A DNA stretch of 64,000 bases, from contig NZ_JANUSB010000011.1 in assembly GCF_024793895.1 (NCBI RefSeq), forward strand, positions 1 to 64,000, in the 5' to 3' direction. Made by a program: the position numbers and the translations under genes. The DNA is from Serratia sp. AKBS12. Its GTDB lineage: Bacteria; Pseudomonadota; Gammaproteobacteria; Enterobacterales; Enterobacteriaceae. Below the pieces are notes generated by a model. It had not been told where the DNA came from and ran no database searches. It saw only the letters and a list, made by a program, of their open reading frames with translations. Positions 54,901 through 63,204 of the stretch are shown piece after piece; the first letter of the stretch is position 1; every line of letters starts with the position of its first letter.

Positions 54901-57483
54901 TTATCCCGTGCAGGTCGAGGTCAGCCTGATTAAATGCCGATCGGTGGGGAGTTTTGTAATATCAAAAGGCAACAGGCAGCGGTCTCCCAAGCCTTCTCCC
55001 CACCGTATGATTAATTTCCCGCTGCTCTGCTCACTGCGGACATAAATCTGCCCGCCCTGGCCGACCATTCCGACAATACCACCATTTTCTTCCAGCACGT
55101 CGGCGCCGGCCGGAACCGGTAATCCGTTCTGTAGCGTTGATTTTATCAACAGCGCTTTCCCTGACCGGGTGCGGAACGTTACCTTTACCCCGGCACCGGC
55201 CACGGGAGCCACGTTGTGCTCACTGTCGATAAGTTCGCTATCTTCATTCATGCCGGCGGGATCGAGGGTAATACGGTTAAACCGGTACGGTGTCATGGAT
55301 GGCAACAGTGCGTATCCCTGGTTATTGATAGTGATTTGTTGCGAGCTGAACAGTCCGGCACCTGCTGCACCTTTGGCTTCAATCAGTGCAAAGGTGTCGC
55401 TTAAATAAGGACCAGCGGTAATACCGCCCGAATGAATGGCCAGTCCCCCCTGAATACTGCCAGAAGTTTGCCAGTAATCGTCTCCCTTGGAGGCATTCAG
55501 TCCCAGGGTGGTGACAGGCATACGCTTTTGCAGGTTCCCGCCGATGACCGTCTGTCGGTTATGCTGGTCATAACTGGCATTTAGACTGTAACTGGTGGTC
55601 AGTTTTTCATCTGCCATTCCGGAAACCGAACTCTGATACTGATTACCTTCACCAGAAGAGTGGGTCCAGGATGACGTCATTATCGATCTGCGTGCTCGCG
55701 GGCTACCCAGAGGGATAGATAAAGAGAGTGAAGCCATCGTCTGCATGCTCCCTTCAGCATTGTGATAGCCGCCGGTTTTCTGTCGGGAAAGGGTGGCATT
55801 CATACTGACCCCTGAACTGAAGCTGTTGCTGTAGCCGAGTTGCAACTGGGTATCCCGGCTGCGCCCGTTGCGATAATCCTGTGAAGAGCCGGACAGGAAA
55901 ATGTTTCCGTACTCGGCCATACTCTGGCTGAGTGAAAGCTCAAACCGTGATTGCTGCTGATAGGTGCCGGATTGCCAGTTATACCCGCGCCTTGCCGCAT
56001 CGCGGACGCCGAGGACGTCACTGAGATCCCGGTAGCCGGCCGTCGAATATCGATATCCTGCCAGAGAAAGGGTGGTGCCGGTTGTCTGGAAGGTTTTACT
56101 CCATGACAAATGCGTCATCCAGCCGCGTGATTTCTCATCGTTAGGAAGATTTGCCTGTGACCAGGTCAAATCAAATCCCAAAGCGCCGGGAAATCCGCCA
56201 TACACTCCGCCAAACATTGCCGCCTGATAGCCGTCGGCAATGCGTATGCCGCCGTTTGCCGTGATGGTATTACTCAGTCCCTGCTGCCAGACGAAATCGG
56301 TGAAGGGGGAATCTTTGCCACCGTCACGTGTTTTTCCCATGGCAAGGTTATACCGGTGGGTTCCGGTACGCATCGATTCCGGAACGGCGGCAAAGGGAAC
56401 GCTGAATCGCGTGACTTCCCCGTTCGCTTCGGTGACGGTCACATCGAGATCGCCACTGTAGCTGGTCGGGTAAAGATCGTTAATTTCAAATGCTCCGGGA
56501 GAGACGGTGGTCTGATAAATTTCCTGTCCGTTCTGGCTGATGGATATTCTGGCATTTGTGGCGGCAATACCCCGGACTACCGGTGCATAGCCGCGTAGGG
56601 AATCCGGTTTCATACGCTCGTCAGTTGCAAGGCTGAGGCCGTTGAAAGAAAGGCCGGAGAAAAACTGACCGCTGGTCACGAGCTCTCCCAACTGTAGCTG
56701 GCTGCCGAACGCGGGAAGGGGACGTTGAATATAGCTGCGGATAATATTCCAGTCACCGCCGGCATGGCTGTCATAGCTGTAATTAGTCAGTTGCCGGAAC
56801 TGCCATTTGCCGAGATTAATCCCGCCGTTCAGCGCGATCCAGACAGAATCCCGCTCGCTGATATTATTGTCGGAATAGGAAACATGATAATAGTTTCCGA
56901 TGTAGTTCAGGAAACCCAGAGTGCTACCGGAATCCAGTGCATCGGGCGAAACGTAGCCACGGGGGAGCTTCAATATCTGATCCTGAGGGACAGACAGATC
57001 AAGACGCAATCTTGCAGTATCCATTTCGCTGCTCCCGTTGCTGACAAGCTGCGTAAATAACTGACACTCCTTATCCTGTTTTATAAGGGCTTTTTTATCC
57101 TCCCTGATTTTGATTTTTGTGGTTTTTAGAACCTCAGGGGTCAGACAGGGCTGAATATCTCCTTCGGGGGTTTCCTTAAAAAGAATATCGTGACGCTCAA
57201 TATATTGGCCGTTCAGGTAGACATCGGTTTTATAGCTACCAGGAATAATGGCACCAGGTTTGGACAGCCGTGCGATAGCGGACTGGCTGAAGCGGCTTCC
57301 CCGGAAGAGTGCCGGGTCAAATCCGTGCTCATCATTGTCCGCCTGTGTAATAGGCAAGGTTGTATTGCTCCCAGCAATAGTGACGGGGGCAATGGTTATT
57401 GTAAAAATAAACGCAGCCAACTTTGCCATTACTTTTTGTCCCGGTGTTAACCATATATCTTTAATAGTTGGGTACAGGCTCAT
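54901..57483 (-). CDS. Fimbrial outer membrane usher
   Basis: 860 residues. The signal peptide spans about 20-37 (preceded by a long N-terminal extension). The N-terminal subunit-docking domain (FDPALFRGS near 54) is followed by the 24-strand barrel with plug domain and two C-terminal domains (GMVGQGGQIYVRSEQSSG near 805). The start codon overlaps the chaperone stop (ATGA). It assembles and exports the fimbria. Confidence 0.92.
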   Translation of the reverse strand: MSLYPTIKDIWLTPGQKVMAKLAAFIFTITIAPVTIAGSNTTLPITQADNDEHGFDPALFRGSRFSQSAIARLSKPGAIIPGSYKTDVYLNGQYIERHDILFKETPEGDIQPCLTPEVLKTTKIKIREDKKALIKQDKECQLFTQLVSNGSSEMDTARLRLDLSVPQDQILKLPRGYVSPDALDSGSTLGFLNYIGNYYHVSYSDNNISERDSVWIALNGGINLGKWQFRQLTNYSYDSHAGGDWNIIRSYIQRPLPAFGSQLQLGELVTSGQFFSGLSFNGLSLATDERMKPDSLRGYAPVVRGIAATNARISISQNGQEIYQTTVSPGAFEINDLYPTSYSGDLDVTVTEANGEVTRFSVPFAAVPESMRTGTHRYNLAMGKTRDGGKDSPFTDFVWQQGLSNTITANGGIRIADGYQAAMFGGVYGGFPGALGFDLTWSQANLPNDEKSRGWMTHLSWSKTFQTTGTTLSLAGYRYSTAGYRDLSDVLGVRDAARRGYNWQSGTYQQQSRFELSLSQSMAEYGNIFLSGSSQDYRNGRSRDTQLQLGYSNSFSSGVSMNATLSRQKTGGYHNAEGSMQTMASLSLSIPLGSPRARRSIMTSSWTHSSGEGNQYQSSVSGMADEKLTTSYSLNASYDQHNRQTVIGGNLQKRMPVTTLGLNASKGDDYWQTSGSIQGGLAIHSGGITAGPYLSDTFALIEAKGAAGAGLFSSQQITINNQGYALLPSMTPYRFNRITLDPAGMNEDSELIDSEHNVAPVAGAGVKVTFRTRSGKALLIKSTLQNGLPVPAGADVLEENGGIVGMVGQGGQIYVRSEQSSGKLIIRWGEGLGDRCLLPFDITKLPTDRHLIRLTSTCTG

Positions 57484-58181
57484 AAACGACGTTCTGTTCT
57501 GACATCCACACCGTAATCATTGACCAGCGACAATATTAATGTGCTGCCCTGAAGATGAGACAATGCGGCAGGGATTGGCCATTTTTCCGTTTCACCTGGC
57601 GGAATCATCAGCGAGTTTGCCAAAGGAAATGTTTTATTGTTCAGTGATAATGAGGCTGAACGGATCACGGCAAAATAACTGCTCGGGTTACTCACAATCA
57701 TATATTTACCCTGCTGACGGAAAGTGAGTTGCTCCGCAATGTCCGCTGCTCCACGGGAGGATGCCTGTGGGCGGTAAAATATTTTCACCTTGCTGGTAAT
57801 GGCAAGTACCAGGCTGTTTGCGCCACTTTTATCGGTGTTGACCGCGGGGAGTTGGCTGAAACTCAGTAAGGAAATCTGCTCTTTACCGTCTTGTGTTTTA
57901 TTGCCAGTATAAATCAGACGTACTGTCTGAGCCTTGCCAGGTTCAATACGGAATACATTAGGTGTGACAACAAACATATCGCTGTTTTTATTATCTGATA
58001 AGTTTTCTTCAATATTAAGTTGAACAATATAGGGATTGGATCCTTTGTTAGTGAAGTGCAGGGTTTTTTCCTTTAACTGCGCTTGATATATTATCCGGGT
58101 TCCGGTCAGAACGACACTGGCATGAGCAAGTTGGCCAATAAGTGATACAACAACAAGAAGTGAGAATAAAAAAATGCGCAT
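57480..58181 (-). CDS. Fimbrial periplasmic chaperone (proximal)
   Basis: 233 residues with signal peptide (about 1-21, AHA cleavage). PapD-like: VVLTGTRIIYQAQLKEKTLHF near 24-44, the donor-strand region FVVTPNVFRIEPGKAQTVRLIY near 70-91 and LSFSQLPAV near 106. It is immediately followed by the usher and preceded by the major pilin. It is the general chaperone for this operon, and it is paralogous to the distal one. Confidence 0.92.
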   Translation of the reverse strand: MRIFLFSLLVVVSLIGQLAHASVVLTGTRIIYQAQLKEKTLHFTNKGSNPYIVQLNIEENLSDNKNSDMFVVTPNVFRIEPGKAQTVRLIYTGNKTQDGKEQISLLSFSQLPAVNTDKSGANSLVLAITSKVKIFYRPQASSRGAADIAEQLTFRQQGKYMIVSNPSSYFAVIRSASLSLNNKTFPLANSLMIPPGETEKWPIPAALSHLQGSTLILSLVNDYGVDVRTERRL

Positions 58182-58228
58182 CGGTAAACCTCTGACTCAA
58201 TACAATACTTTCCCATTTTCATGGGGAT

Positions 58229-58254
58229 ATTCTGGCTGTGAATACAGCCAGAAT
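58229..58254 (-). promoter_or_regulatory. Hairpin between major pilin and chaperone genes
   Basis: Perfect inverted repeat ATTCTGGCTG / CAGCCAGAAT with a TGAATA loop in the 83-bp gap after the pilin gene. There is no T tract in the minus direction. Such hairpins in fimbrial operons commonly stabilise pilin mRNA and reduce expression of downstream assembly genes. Confidence 0.7.
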
Positions 58255-58264
58255 GTAGAGCAAT

Positions 58265-58822
58265 TTAGAAATAAGACAGCGTGTATTCGGCGACTGCCGT
58301 GATCTTGCCAGGCTTGGCTATCGCGGCATTAGTTACAAAATATCGTGCACCAAAGTCATGGCTGGCAGAGGTCGCATTAGCGGCCAAGGACAGGCCTGAA
58401 ACCGATGTAGGACCATTCAACACAATTGGGTTGCCACCGGTACCTTCATCCATTAACTGAATTCCAAAACCAACAGCCCCGTTGGTGGTTGCTCGATTCC
58501 CCAGTACGCCGGTCGGGGCATCCACATCGTAGCCTAAAAATTTAACTTTGACGGGCTGAGCGTTAGTCGCATCAACCTTGCAACCACTAATAGAGACGGT
58601 GAAAGGTGTCTGACCCGCAGATTGGCCGTTTGTCAGTGTTGCACCAAATTCCGTCATGGCAACGGTTGGCAGCATGACGACGGAATTAGTCTGCCCGTTG
58701 ACGCTGACTACACACGTCTGGTCGGTAACCTCACCTTCGAACGTCACGGTCGGCGTTGCGATAGCGGCTAAAGGTAATGAAGAAACTGCCAGAATGGTCA
58801 GGATTTTGCTTGATCTAAACAT
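58265..58822 (-). CDS. Major fimbrial subunit
   Basis: 185 residues, signal peptide to about 22 (AIA cleavage before TPTVTF). Type 1-like pilin: an N-terminal donor strand TVTFEGEVTDQTC near 25-37, cysteines at about 37 and 80, and a C-terminal ITAVAEYTLSYF beta-strand. As first gene and shortest subunit it is the likely shaft protein. An AGGGTAGT site precedes the start. Confidence 0.9.
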   Translation of the reverse strand: MFRSSKILTILAVSSLPLAAIATPTVTFEGEVTDQTCVVSVNGQTNSVVMLPTVAMTEFGATLTNGQSAGQTPFTVSISGCKVDATNAQPVKVKFLGYDVDAPTGVLGNRATTNGAVGFGIQLMDEGTGGNPIVLNGPTSVSGLSLAANATSASHDFGARYFVTNAAIAKPGKITAVAEYTLSYF

Positions 58823-59120
58823 AATTACTACCCTTTATAGTTTATTCCCGCTCTGATTATTTTGTCAGTATACGGAAATGACTTGTTGCCCATAGTTATT
58901 GAATGACGTTACGTAACAGGAATTTTTATCTTTGCAAACCTCCATGAAATTTATTTATATAATTCCCTCCATGCTGGAAGTGGCTTTAAGTTCCTAGTGA
59001 TGGTCTCTTAAAATTCGATTTACCATTTTTGTAAAACGAGTTTTAAATAAACGCTTATAAGCTGTATCCTGGTTTTGAGAAATAAGAAGAAAAACTCATG
59101 CTAAGATTCGTTTTTTACCG
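58823..59120. promoter_or_regulatory. Fimbrial promoter region
   Basis: 298 bp, AT-rich, between a LuxR-type gene (upstream in the direction of transcription) and the major pilin. No fimS-like pair of inverted repeats was seen, so phase inversion is not supported. No terminator is evident for the regulator gene. Confidence 0.5.
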
Positions 59121-59672
59121 TTATCTAATCCACTCCAATATGTCCTGACACAGGATGGTGGTAACGGCATTTCTTCTTTCTATTCCATATTTAAAAAGCA
59201 CATCCCGCTTAACAAAATAAATGCTTTTCTCGGAAACCCCGTAAGTCTTTGCAATGCTTTCCGGGGCTTGTCCCTTACTCAGTTGTCTGATTACATCCCT
59301 GCGTTTCCCTGGCAAAACAGTAAGGTTTATTTCAGAGTGCAACGCATGTTCAATGGTTTTGTTAAGTTCTTCCAGCGTTGTTTTCTTTGCCAGCAATCGT
59401 GGAAAATGGTTGCGCTTGGAGATTGTGATATACTGATCTAGCATAATAATCAGTCGCGTTTTGCTGATTGTTCTTTTTTTCATAAACTCACGGCGAAGCA
59501 ACGGAGAACTGATTGCGAGTACCACGATATCCCCATGTGCTGGATTAAAATTGTGTGCTCCATCAGTATCACTTACCATAATGAAGTTAGCATTGGGCCT
59601 GATATGAGCAATGGTTTTCTGTAAGCCATACAGAAAGAATCTGTTATCTGATATAAAATGGCTGGCTAACAT
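59121..59672 (-). CDS. LuxR-type transcriptional regulator of the fimbrial locus
   Basis: 183 residues. The C-terminal LuxR helix-turn-helix is visible (PGKRRDVIRQLSKGQAPESI near 120-139, then GVSEKSIYFVKRDVLFKYGI). The N-terminal domain resembles a receiver but lacks an obvious phosphorylation aspartate, as in orphan fimbrial regulators. It lies directly upstream of the pilin operon on the same strand, so it probably controls it. The signal is unknown. Codon use is AT-rich. Confidence 0.8.
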   Translation of the reverse strand: MLASHFISDNRFFLYGLQKTIAHIRPNANFIMVSDTDGAHNFNPAHGDIVVLAISSPLLRREFMKKRTISKTRLIIMLDQYITISKRNHFPRLLAKKTTLEELNKTIEHALHSEINLTVLPGKRRDVIRQLSKGQAPESIAKTYGVSEKSIYFVKRDVLFKYGIERRNAVTTILCQDILEWIR

Positions 59673-60027
59673 GAATATCCTTTAAACCCCGCGCATTGAG
59701 ATAAAAGCACTAAAAGTCCAGTTAAAATAAATACTGATTTAAATCATATTTCTCTGGTTAATAAATTTATGGTAAAACTCTTAATCGAGGAAGGACTTTC
59801 ATAAAACAAAAACAAAAACAACATTAAAATCAAAGAGTTGCATAGAAAAACAAACCGAAGATAATAATGTATTGGAAATAAGTTTTTATAGGAGGTATAT
59901 TTTTTGTTAATTGCATGTTGCAAATAAATGGATATTAATTGCAAGCAAAGTTACTTGCTCTTTGAGTTAGTGTTTATAATATATGTATAAGAAGGTTGTC
60001 GGCACAATAATCGAATCGGTGATTTGT
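59673..60027. promoter_or_regulatory. Divergent AT-rich region between fimbrial regulators
   Basis: About 355 bp, very AT-rich with A tracts (such as the AAAACAAAAACAAAAAC run near 59805), between the LuxR-type and ToxR/CadC-like genes. Such regions are frequent H-NS targets and are likely to contain both promoters. Confidence 0.5.
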
Positions 60028-60870
60028 ATGGAAGTATATATTATTGATAATCTAATAGTTTTTGTTCCGGAAGAAAAAATTATTGAATCCTTAAAGACAG
60101 GAACAAAGTTGCCAATACAGAGTGCGGGTGCTCGGTGCCTTAAACTGCTCCTTGAAAGGCAGGGCGAGGTGGTTCCTCAGACCGAGTTAATGATTGCCGG
60201 TTGGGGGAAAGATGCCCTTAGTACCCTTTCGATCCCGGCATATTATCAGTGTTTTGTCAATTTACGTAAGGCACTGAAGAGACTTGGCTATGAAAAAGAG
60301 CTGTTTGCAACCCGCAGAGGGCGGGGGCTCAGGATTAATACGTATATTAATGTTAAAAAAAGCAACAATGATAACAAAATTGCAGTTACTACAGACAATC
60401 CTCTAGATACTGATAGTCAGGAATTATTGCCTCATGAAAATGATAAACGTTTATTGACTCCTGAACGGGACGATTATTTAGCTTTACCGGAGCAGAGTGG
60501 CGCTGATACTGAAACAGCTATGCTGGAAACAGACGCCGGAAAAAAACAATGGAAATTTATTGTGATTTTTGCAGCTATTGTGGTTTTGTCAGTATGCCTT
60601 TGGTTCTTTCTGCAATATCAAAAGCCGTTGCGCCTTTCAGGATATGTAAGAGTAGCCGATACCCCTAGTTGCTTTTATTTTAATGTAAAAAATAAAGATA
60701 ATGTCTTTGCCGTGGATTATTTGGTTAAGAAGAGGTACCGCTGTACAACAGATGAAAAATATTTCATATCCTATTTTTCCGCATCTCCCCGGTTGACTGT
60801 GTTTATCTGCGGGAAGGCAAATCCTCTCAATTGCGATTCGGTGACTTATGTTCTTGCTCAAAAGAAATAA
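60028..60870 (+). CDS. ToxR/CadC-like membrane regulator (MarT-like)
   Basis: 280 residues from ATG 60028. An OmpR-type winged helix occupies about residues 20-105 (ARCLKLLLERQGEVVPQTEL ... RRGRGLRIN), followed by a polar linker, a single transmembrane helix (WKFIVIFAAIVVLSVCLWFFL, about 175-195) and a periplasmic tail with cysteines. This layout is that of CadC and of MarT in Salmonella SPI-3. It is followed with 23-bp overlap by a FidL-like gene, just as marT-fidL. It probably activates adhesin/fimbrial genes. Confidence 0.8.
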   Translation: MEVYIIDNLIVFVPEEKIIESLKTGTKLPIQSAGARCLKLLLERQGEVVPQTELMIAGWGKDALSTLSIPAYYQCFVNLRKALKRLGYEKELFATRRGRGLRINTYINVKKSNNDNKIAVTTDNPLDTDSQELLPHENDKRLLTPERDDYLALPEQSGADTETAMLETDAGKKQWKFIVIFAAIVVLSVCLWFFLQYQKPLRLSGYVRVADTPSCFYFNVKNKDNVFAVDYLVKKRYRCTTDEKYFISYFSASPRLTVFICGKANPLNCDSVTYVLAQKK

Positions 60871-61309
60871 TATATTGAATTACATCATGGGCACGATGCT
60901 TTTATCGGTAGCAATGTCCTCAGCCATGGCGGAAGACATTGATTGTGAAGTCTATCACTCCCTTTATCACGATAGTGTGAGAATAAAAGCCAACTATCAT
61001 TTGATAATGGCTGATGGTTCTGGCGTTTTTATGCTGAATGGCAGCATTGAGTCGGATAATAAGATATACCCCCTGAGTAGAGATGTTTACTTTACCTACA
61101 GGAGACAGGGGGGGAATGGCTATTTGTTCAAAAATAAAGCCATACAAAAGAAACCGCTGGATAATGTTCCTGAACAGGTTTTTACCGCGCATTATCCTGC
61201 TTTTTTTTCAGAGGCAGAGAAGAATATAACCTTTAACTTTTATAAAGAAAAGAAAGGTTATGTGATTAGTTTCGTTAGCACGCCTCTGTTTTATTGTAAT
61301 AATAGTTAA
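60848..61309 (+). CDS. FidL-like protein
   Basis: 153 residues with a signal peptide or short membrane anchor (NYIMGTMLLSVAMSSAMA, about 11-28) and cysteines near 33 and 150 that could pair. The remaining part is a predicted beta-rich domain. FidL-like genes commonly accompany ToxR-like regulators, and this one overlaps it by 23 bp, implying coupled translation. By analogy with ToxS it may modulate the regulator's periplasmic tail. Function is not established. Confidence 0.7.
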   Translation: MFLLKRNNILNYIMGTMLLSVAMSSAMAEDIDCEVYHSLYHDSVRIKANYHLIMADGSGVFMLNGSIESDNKIYPLSRDVYFTYRRQGGNGYLFKNKAIQKKPLDNVPEQVFTAHYPAFFSEAEKNITFNFYKEKKGYVISFVSTPLFYCNNS

Positions 61310-61673
61310 CTGCTTTTGTTGGTACGCCTGTTTTAGTTCCACGCAGTTTTGAGAGCTCCGGTTTATCCGCCATCAGCCGGTATACTCCCGGCGTCAGGCT
61401 ATTCAGGGGGCGTGAGGTCGCTCGCTGTGGTATTCCGCCAGCCAGCGTTCTGCGATCTTCCATGTTTCATTCAGCGTCATGAACAGATAAAAATCCGCTA
61501 TCTCTGTCCGGTGCGTCTGGTTAAAGCGTTCAATAAAGGCATTCTGTAACGGCTTACCCGGCTTAATAAATTCCCGCAACGCACCACAGCCCCCGCTCCA
61601 AACGCTGCGTTTAAACCGTTCTGGCTACTCTACCTGATTCCCCAACCTTGCTCCGCTGTATGCGATTGCAACC
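61310..61673. other. Gap between fimbrial clusters
   Basis: 364 bp that hold the transposase remnant and short flanks only. No intact gene. The FidL-like gene ends at 61309 on the plus strand and a minor pilin ends at 61674 on the minus strand. Confidence 0.6.
61330..61590 (-). pseudogene. IS3-family transposase OrfB C-terminal remnant
   Basis: Minus-strand translation gives EFIKPGKPLQNAFIERFNQ (positions about 61575-61520), then ADFYLFMTLNETWKIAERWL and EYHSERPH, which is the end of the IS3-family (IS407-like) DDE integrase, including the catalytic E of FIERFN. A one-base loss near 61410 brings a stop and shifts the frame; the matching tail (SRPLNSLTPGVYRLM) continues in the next frame. The rest of OrfB, OrfA and the terminal repeats are missing. 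It marks a past insertion between two fimbrial clusters. Confidence 0.85.
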
Positions 61674-62189
61674 TTATTGATACTCAAGGGCAAAGGTGGC
61701 GTCGGCATTGGCCAGCCCTGCCTTGACCGGCAGCGCGGTGGCGACGTACTGACCGTAGAATTGCAGATTCTGGTTACCCGGCCCGGCTTTTAGCGGGTAG
61801 AGGCCGGTGGGCTTACCCAGCGGGATGCGGTTTTTGTCTTTATCCAGAATAGCCAGCCCGACGTTTTGTGCCGAGCCGGCGCCGGCTAACGCCAGCAGGG
61901 TTGCATCGGTGCCGTTAGCGGCGCCGTTGAAGGTTATTTTGACGCCTCTTGCTCCGGCGTCGCAGTTTTCCAGCGTCAGGATAAAGGGTTTGGCCGGCGT
62001 CTGCTGGTTGACGGCGAACTGCTTGTCTGCCCAGTCCCCCATCTGTACCGTCTGGTTCTGCGAGGCCAGGCTGACGCTGCAGGTGTTGGCAACCAGATTG
62101 GCGGTTATCGAGATGTTGATCACCCCAAGATCGGCCCGGCACTGGTAGGCCGCGAGCAGAGCAAGCAGGGCGATAAGCTGTTTCTTCAT
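61674..62189 (-). CDS. Minor fimbrial subunit
   Basis: 171 residues from ATG 62189. Signal peptide to about 18 (CRA cleavage before DLGVIN). Type 1-like pilin domain: ITANLVANTCSVSLASQNQTVQMG near 25-48, paired cysteines at about 34 and 76, and C-terminal NADATFALEYQ. Last gene of the second cluster, so a minor or terminating pilin in the MrkF position. Compared with the first cluster it is GC-rich, like core genes. Confidence 0.85.
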   Translation of the reverse strand: MKKQLIALLALLAAYQCRADLGVINISITANLVANTCSVSLASQNQTVQMGDWADKQFAVNQQTPAKPFILTLENCDAGARGVKITFNGAANGTDATLLALAGAGSAQNVGLAILDKDKNRIPLGKPTGLYPLKAGPGNQNLQFYGQYVATALPVKAGLANADATFALEYQ

Positions 62190-62199
62190 GTCGGGTTCC

Positions 62200-63204
62200 T
62201 CAGGCGAAGTCAATGCGCAGGTAACCCTGCGAGGTCACCGGGCCTTCTGCCGGTTTAACGCCGGTCACGCTGACGGGATAAACCTTGATGGTGACGTTGG
62301 CGCTGGTGGTACCGTCGAGCTTGAACGGCAGCACGCTGGAAAAGTCGTTCGGCGTCAGCGGCCTGTCGCTCCCGTCGGTGATGACAAAGCCGACGTCCTT
62401 GTTAGTGGAAACCAGAGCGTTGCCGGCGGTGTTGTCGGCCTGCACGCGCAGGCTTAGATTGGCGTAGGCGTCGATGTTATTGCACTTGATGCCCAGGTTG
62501 CGCGCTATCGGTGTAACGCCGCTGGCCTTGGCGCCGGCGGTTTTAAACGCCCCGGTGGAAACGTTGCCGAAGTCGACGGTAACGATCTGCCCGGCGTTGA
62601 TCACGCAGGTCTGCGGTACGGTGATGCTGTAGTTAAGGTAGATGTTGGCAATGACTATAGTTTGTTTGCTACACGATATGCCAAGGCAGGCCCCCCAGCG
62701 GCCGAGGAAGACATTGTTGGCATAGGTGCCGTTGATCAGCGGCCGGATTATTTTTAGCGAGGAATCCCAGGTTGTAGGGGCATATACACCAGAGGTAGGG
62801 CCGGGTTGACATGTATCAGGACGTACAGCACTTTGGTTAAATGGGGGATACAGAGTTTTACACGCACCCCTAGTACGGACCGCAACGGCGAAATAGTCAT
62901 CTATCGGTTGATACACCCAATCGGTTGGCGAAGTACCAAAAGGAGGTAGTGTGCCGTCTATCTTACTGAAGGAGTTGCTTACATAACCGGCACCAAAAAT
63001 ACCAAAGAAACCGGTATTTACGCCGGAAATGGTAAAAGAAGTACTGACCTCGGTATGGCCCACCACGTTATCGGTTAATCCCAACGTTTTATTGATACTG
63101 AGATTAATCGTCTGGTTACAGCCGGAACAGGCGGCCAGCGCCTGGTTCAGCAGGCACGCTGCGCCAAGCAGCGCAAATAACAAGGTAGATTTTAATACGG
63201 ACAT
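62200..63204 (-). CDS. Fimbrial adhesin-like subunit
   Basis: 334 residues from ATG 63204, signal peptide to about 25 (ALA cleavage before ACSGC). The N-terminal region (about 26-205) lacks obvious motifs and carries several cysteines (CSGC, CKT, CQPG, ACLGISC), followed by a pilin domain from about 205 (VPQTCVINAGQIVTVDFGNVSTGAF) ending SQGYLRIDFA. This two-part shape, between usher and minor pilin, is that of a MrkD-type tip protein. Its ATG overlaps the usher stop (ATGA). Confidence 0.78.
   Translation of the reverse strand: MSVLKSTLLFALLGAACLLNQALAACSGCNQTINLSINKTLGLTDNVVGHTEVSTSFTISGVNTGFFGIFGAGYVSNSFSKIDGTLPPFGTSPTDWVYQPIDDYFAVAVRTRGACKTLYPPFNQSAVRPDTCQPGPTSGVYAPTTWDSSLKIIRPLINGTYANNVFLGRWGACLGISCSKQTIVIANIYLNYSITVPQTCVINAGQIVTVDFGNVSTGAFKTAGAKASGVTPIARNLGIKCNNIDAYANLSLRVQADNTAGNALVSTNKDVGFVITDGSDRPLTPNDFSSVLPFKLDGTTSANVTIKVYPVSVTGVKPAEGPVTSQGYLRIDFA

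Noticed and set aside
58823-59120. Phase-variable fimS-like invertible promoter
   Set aside because: No matching pair of inverted repeats around the pilin promoter was found.
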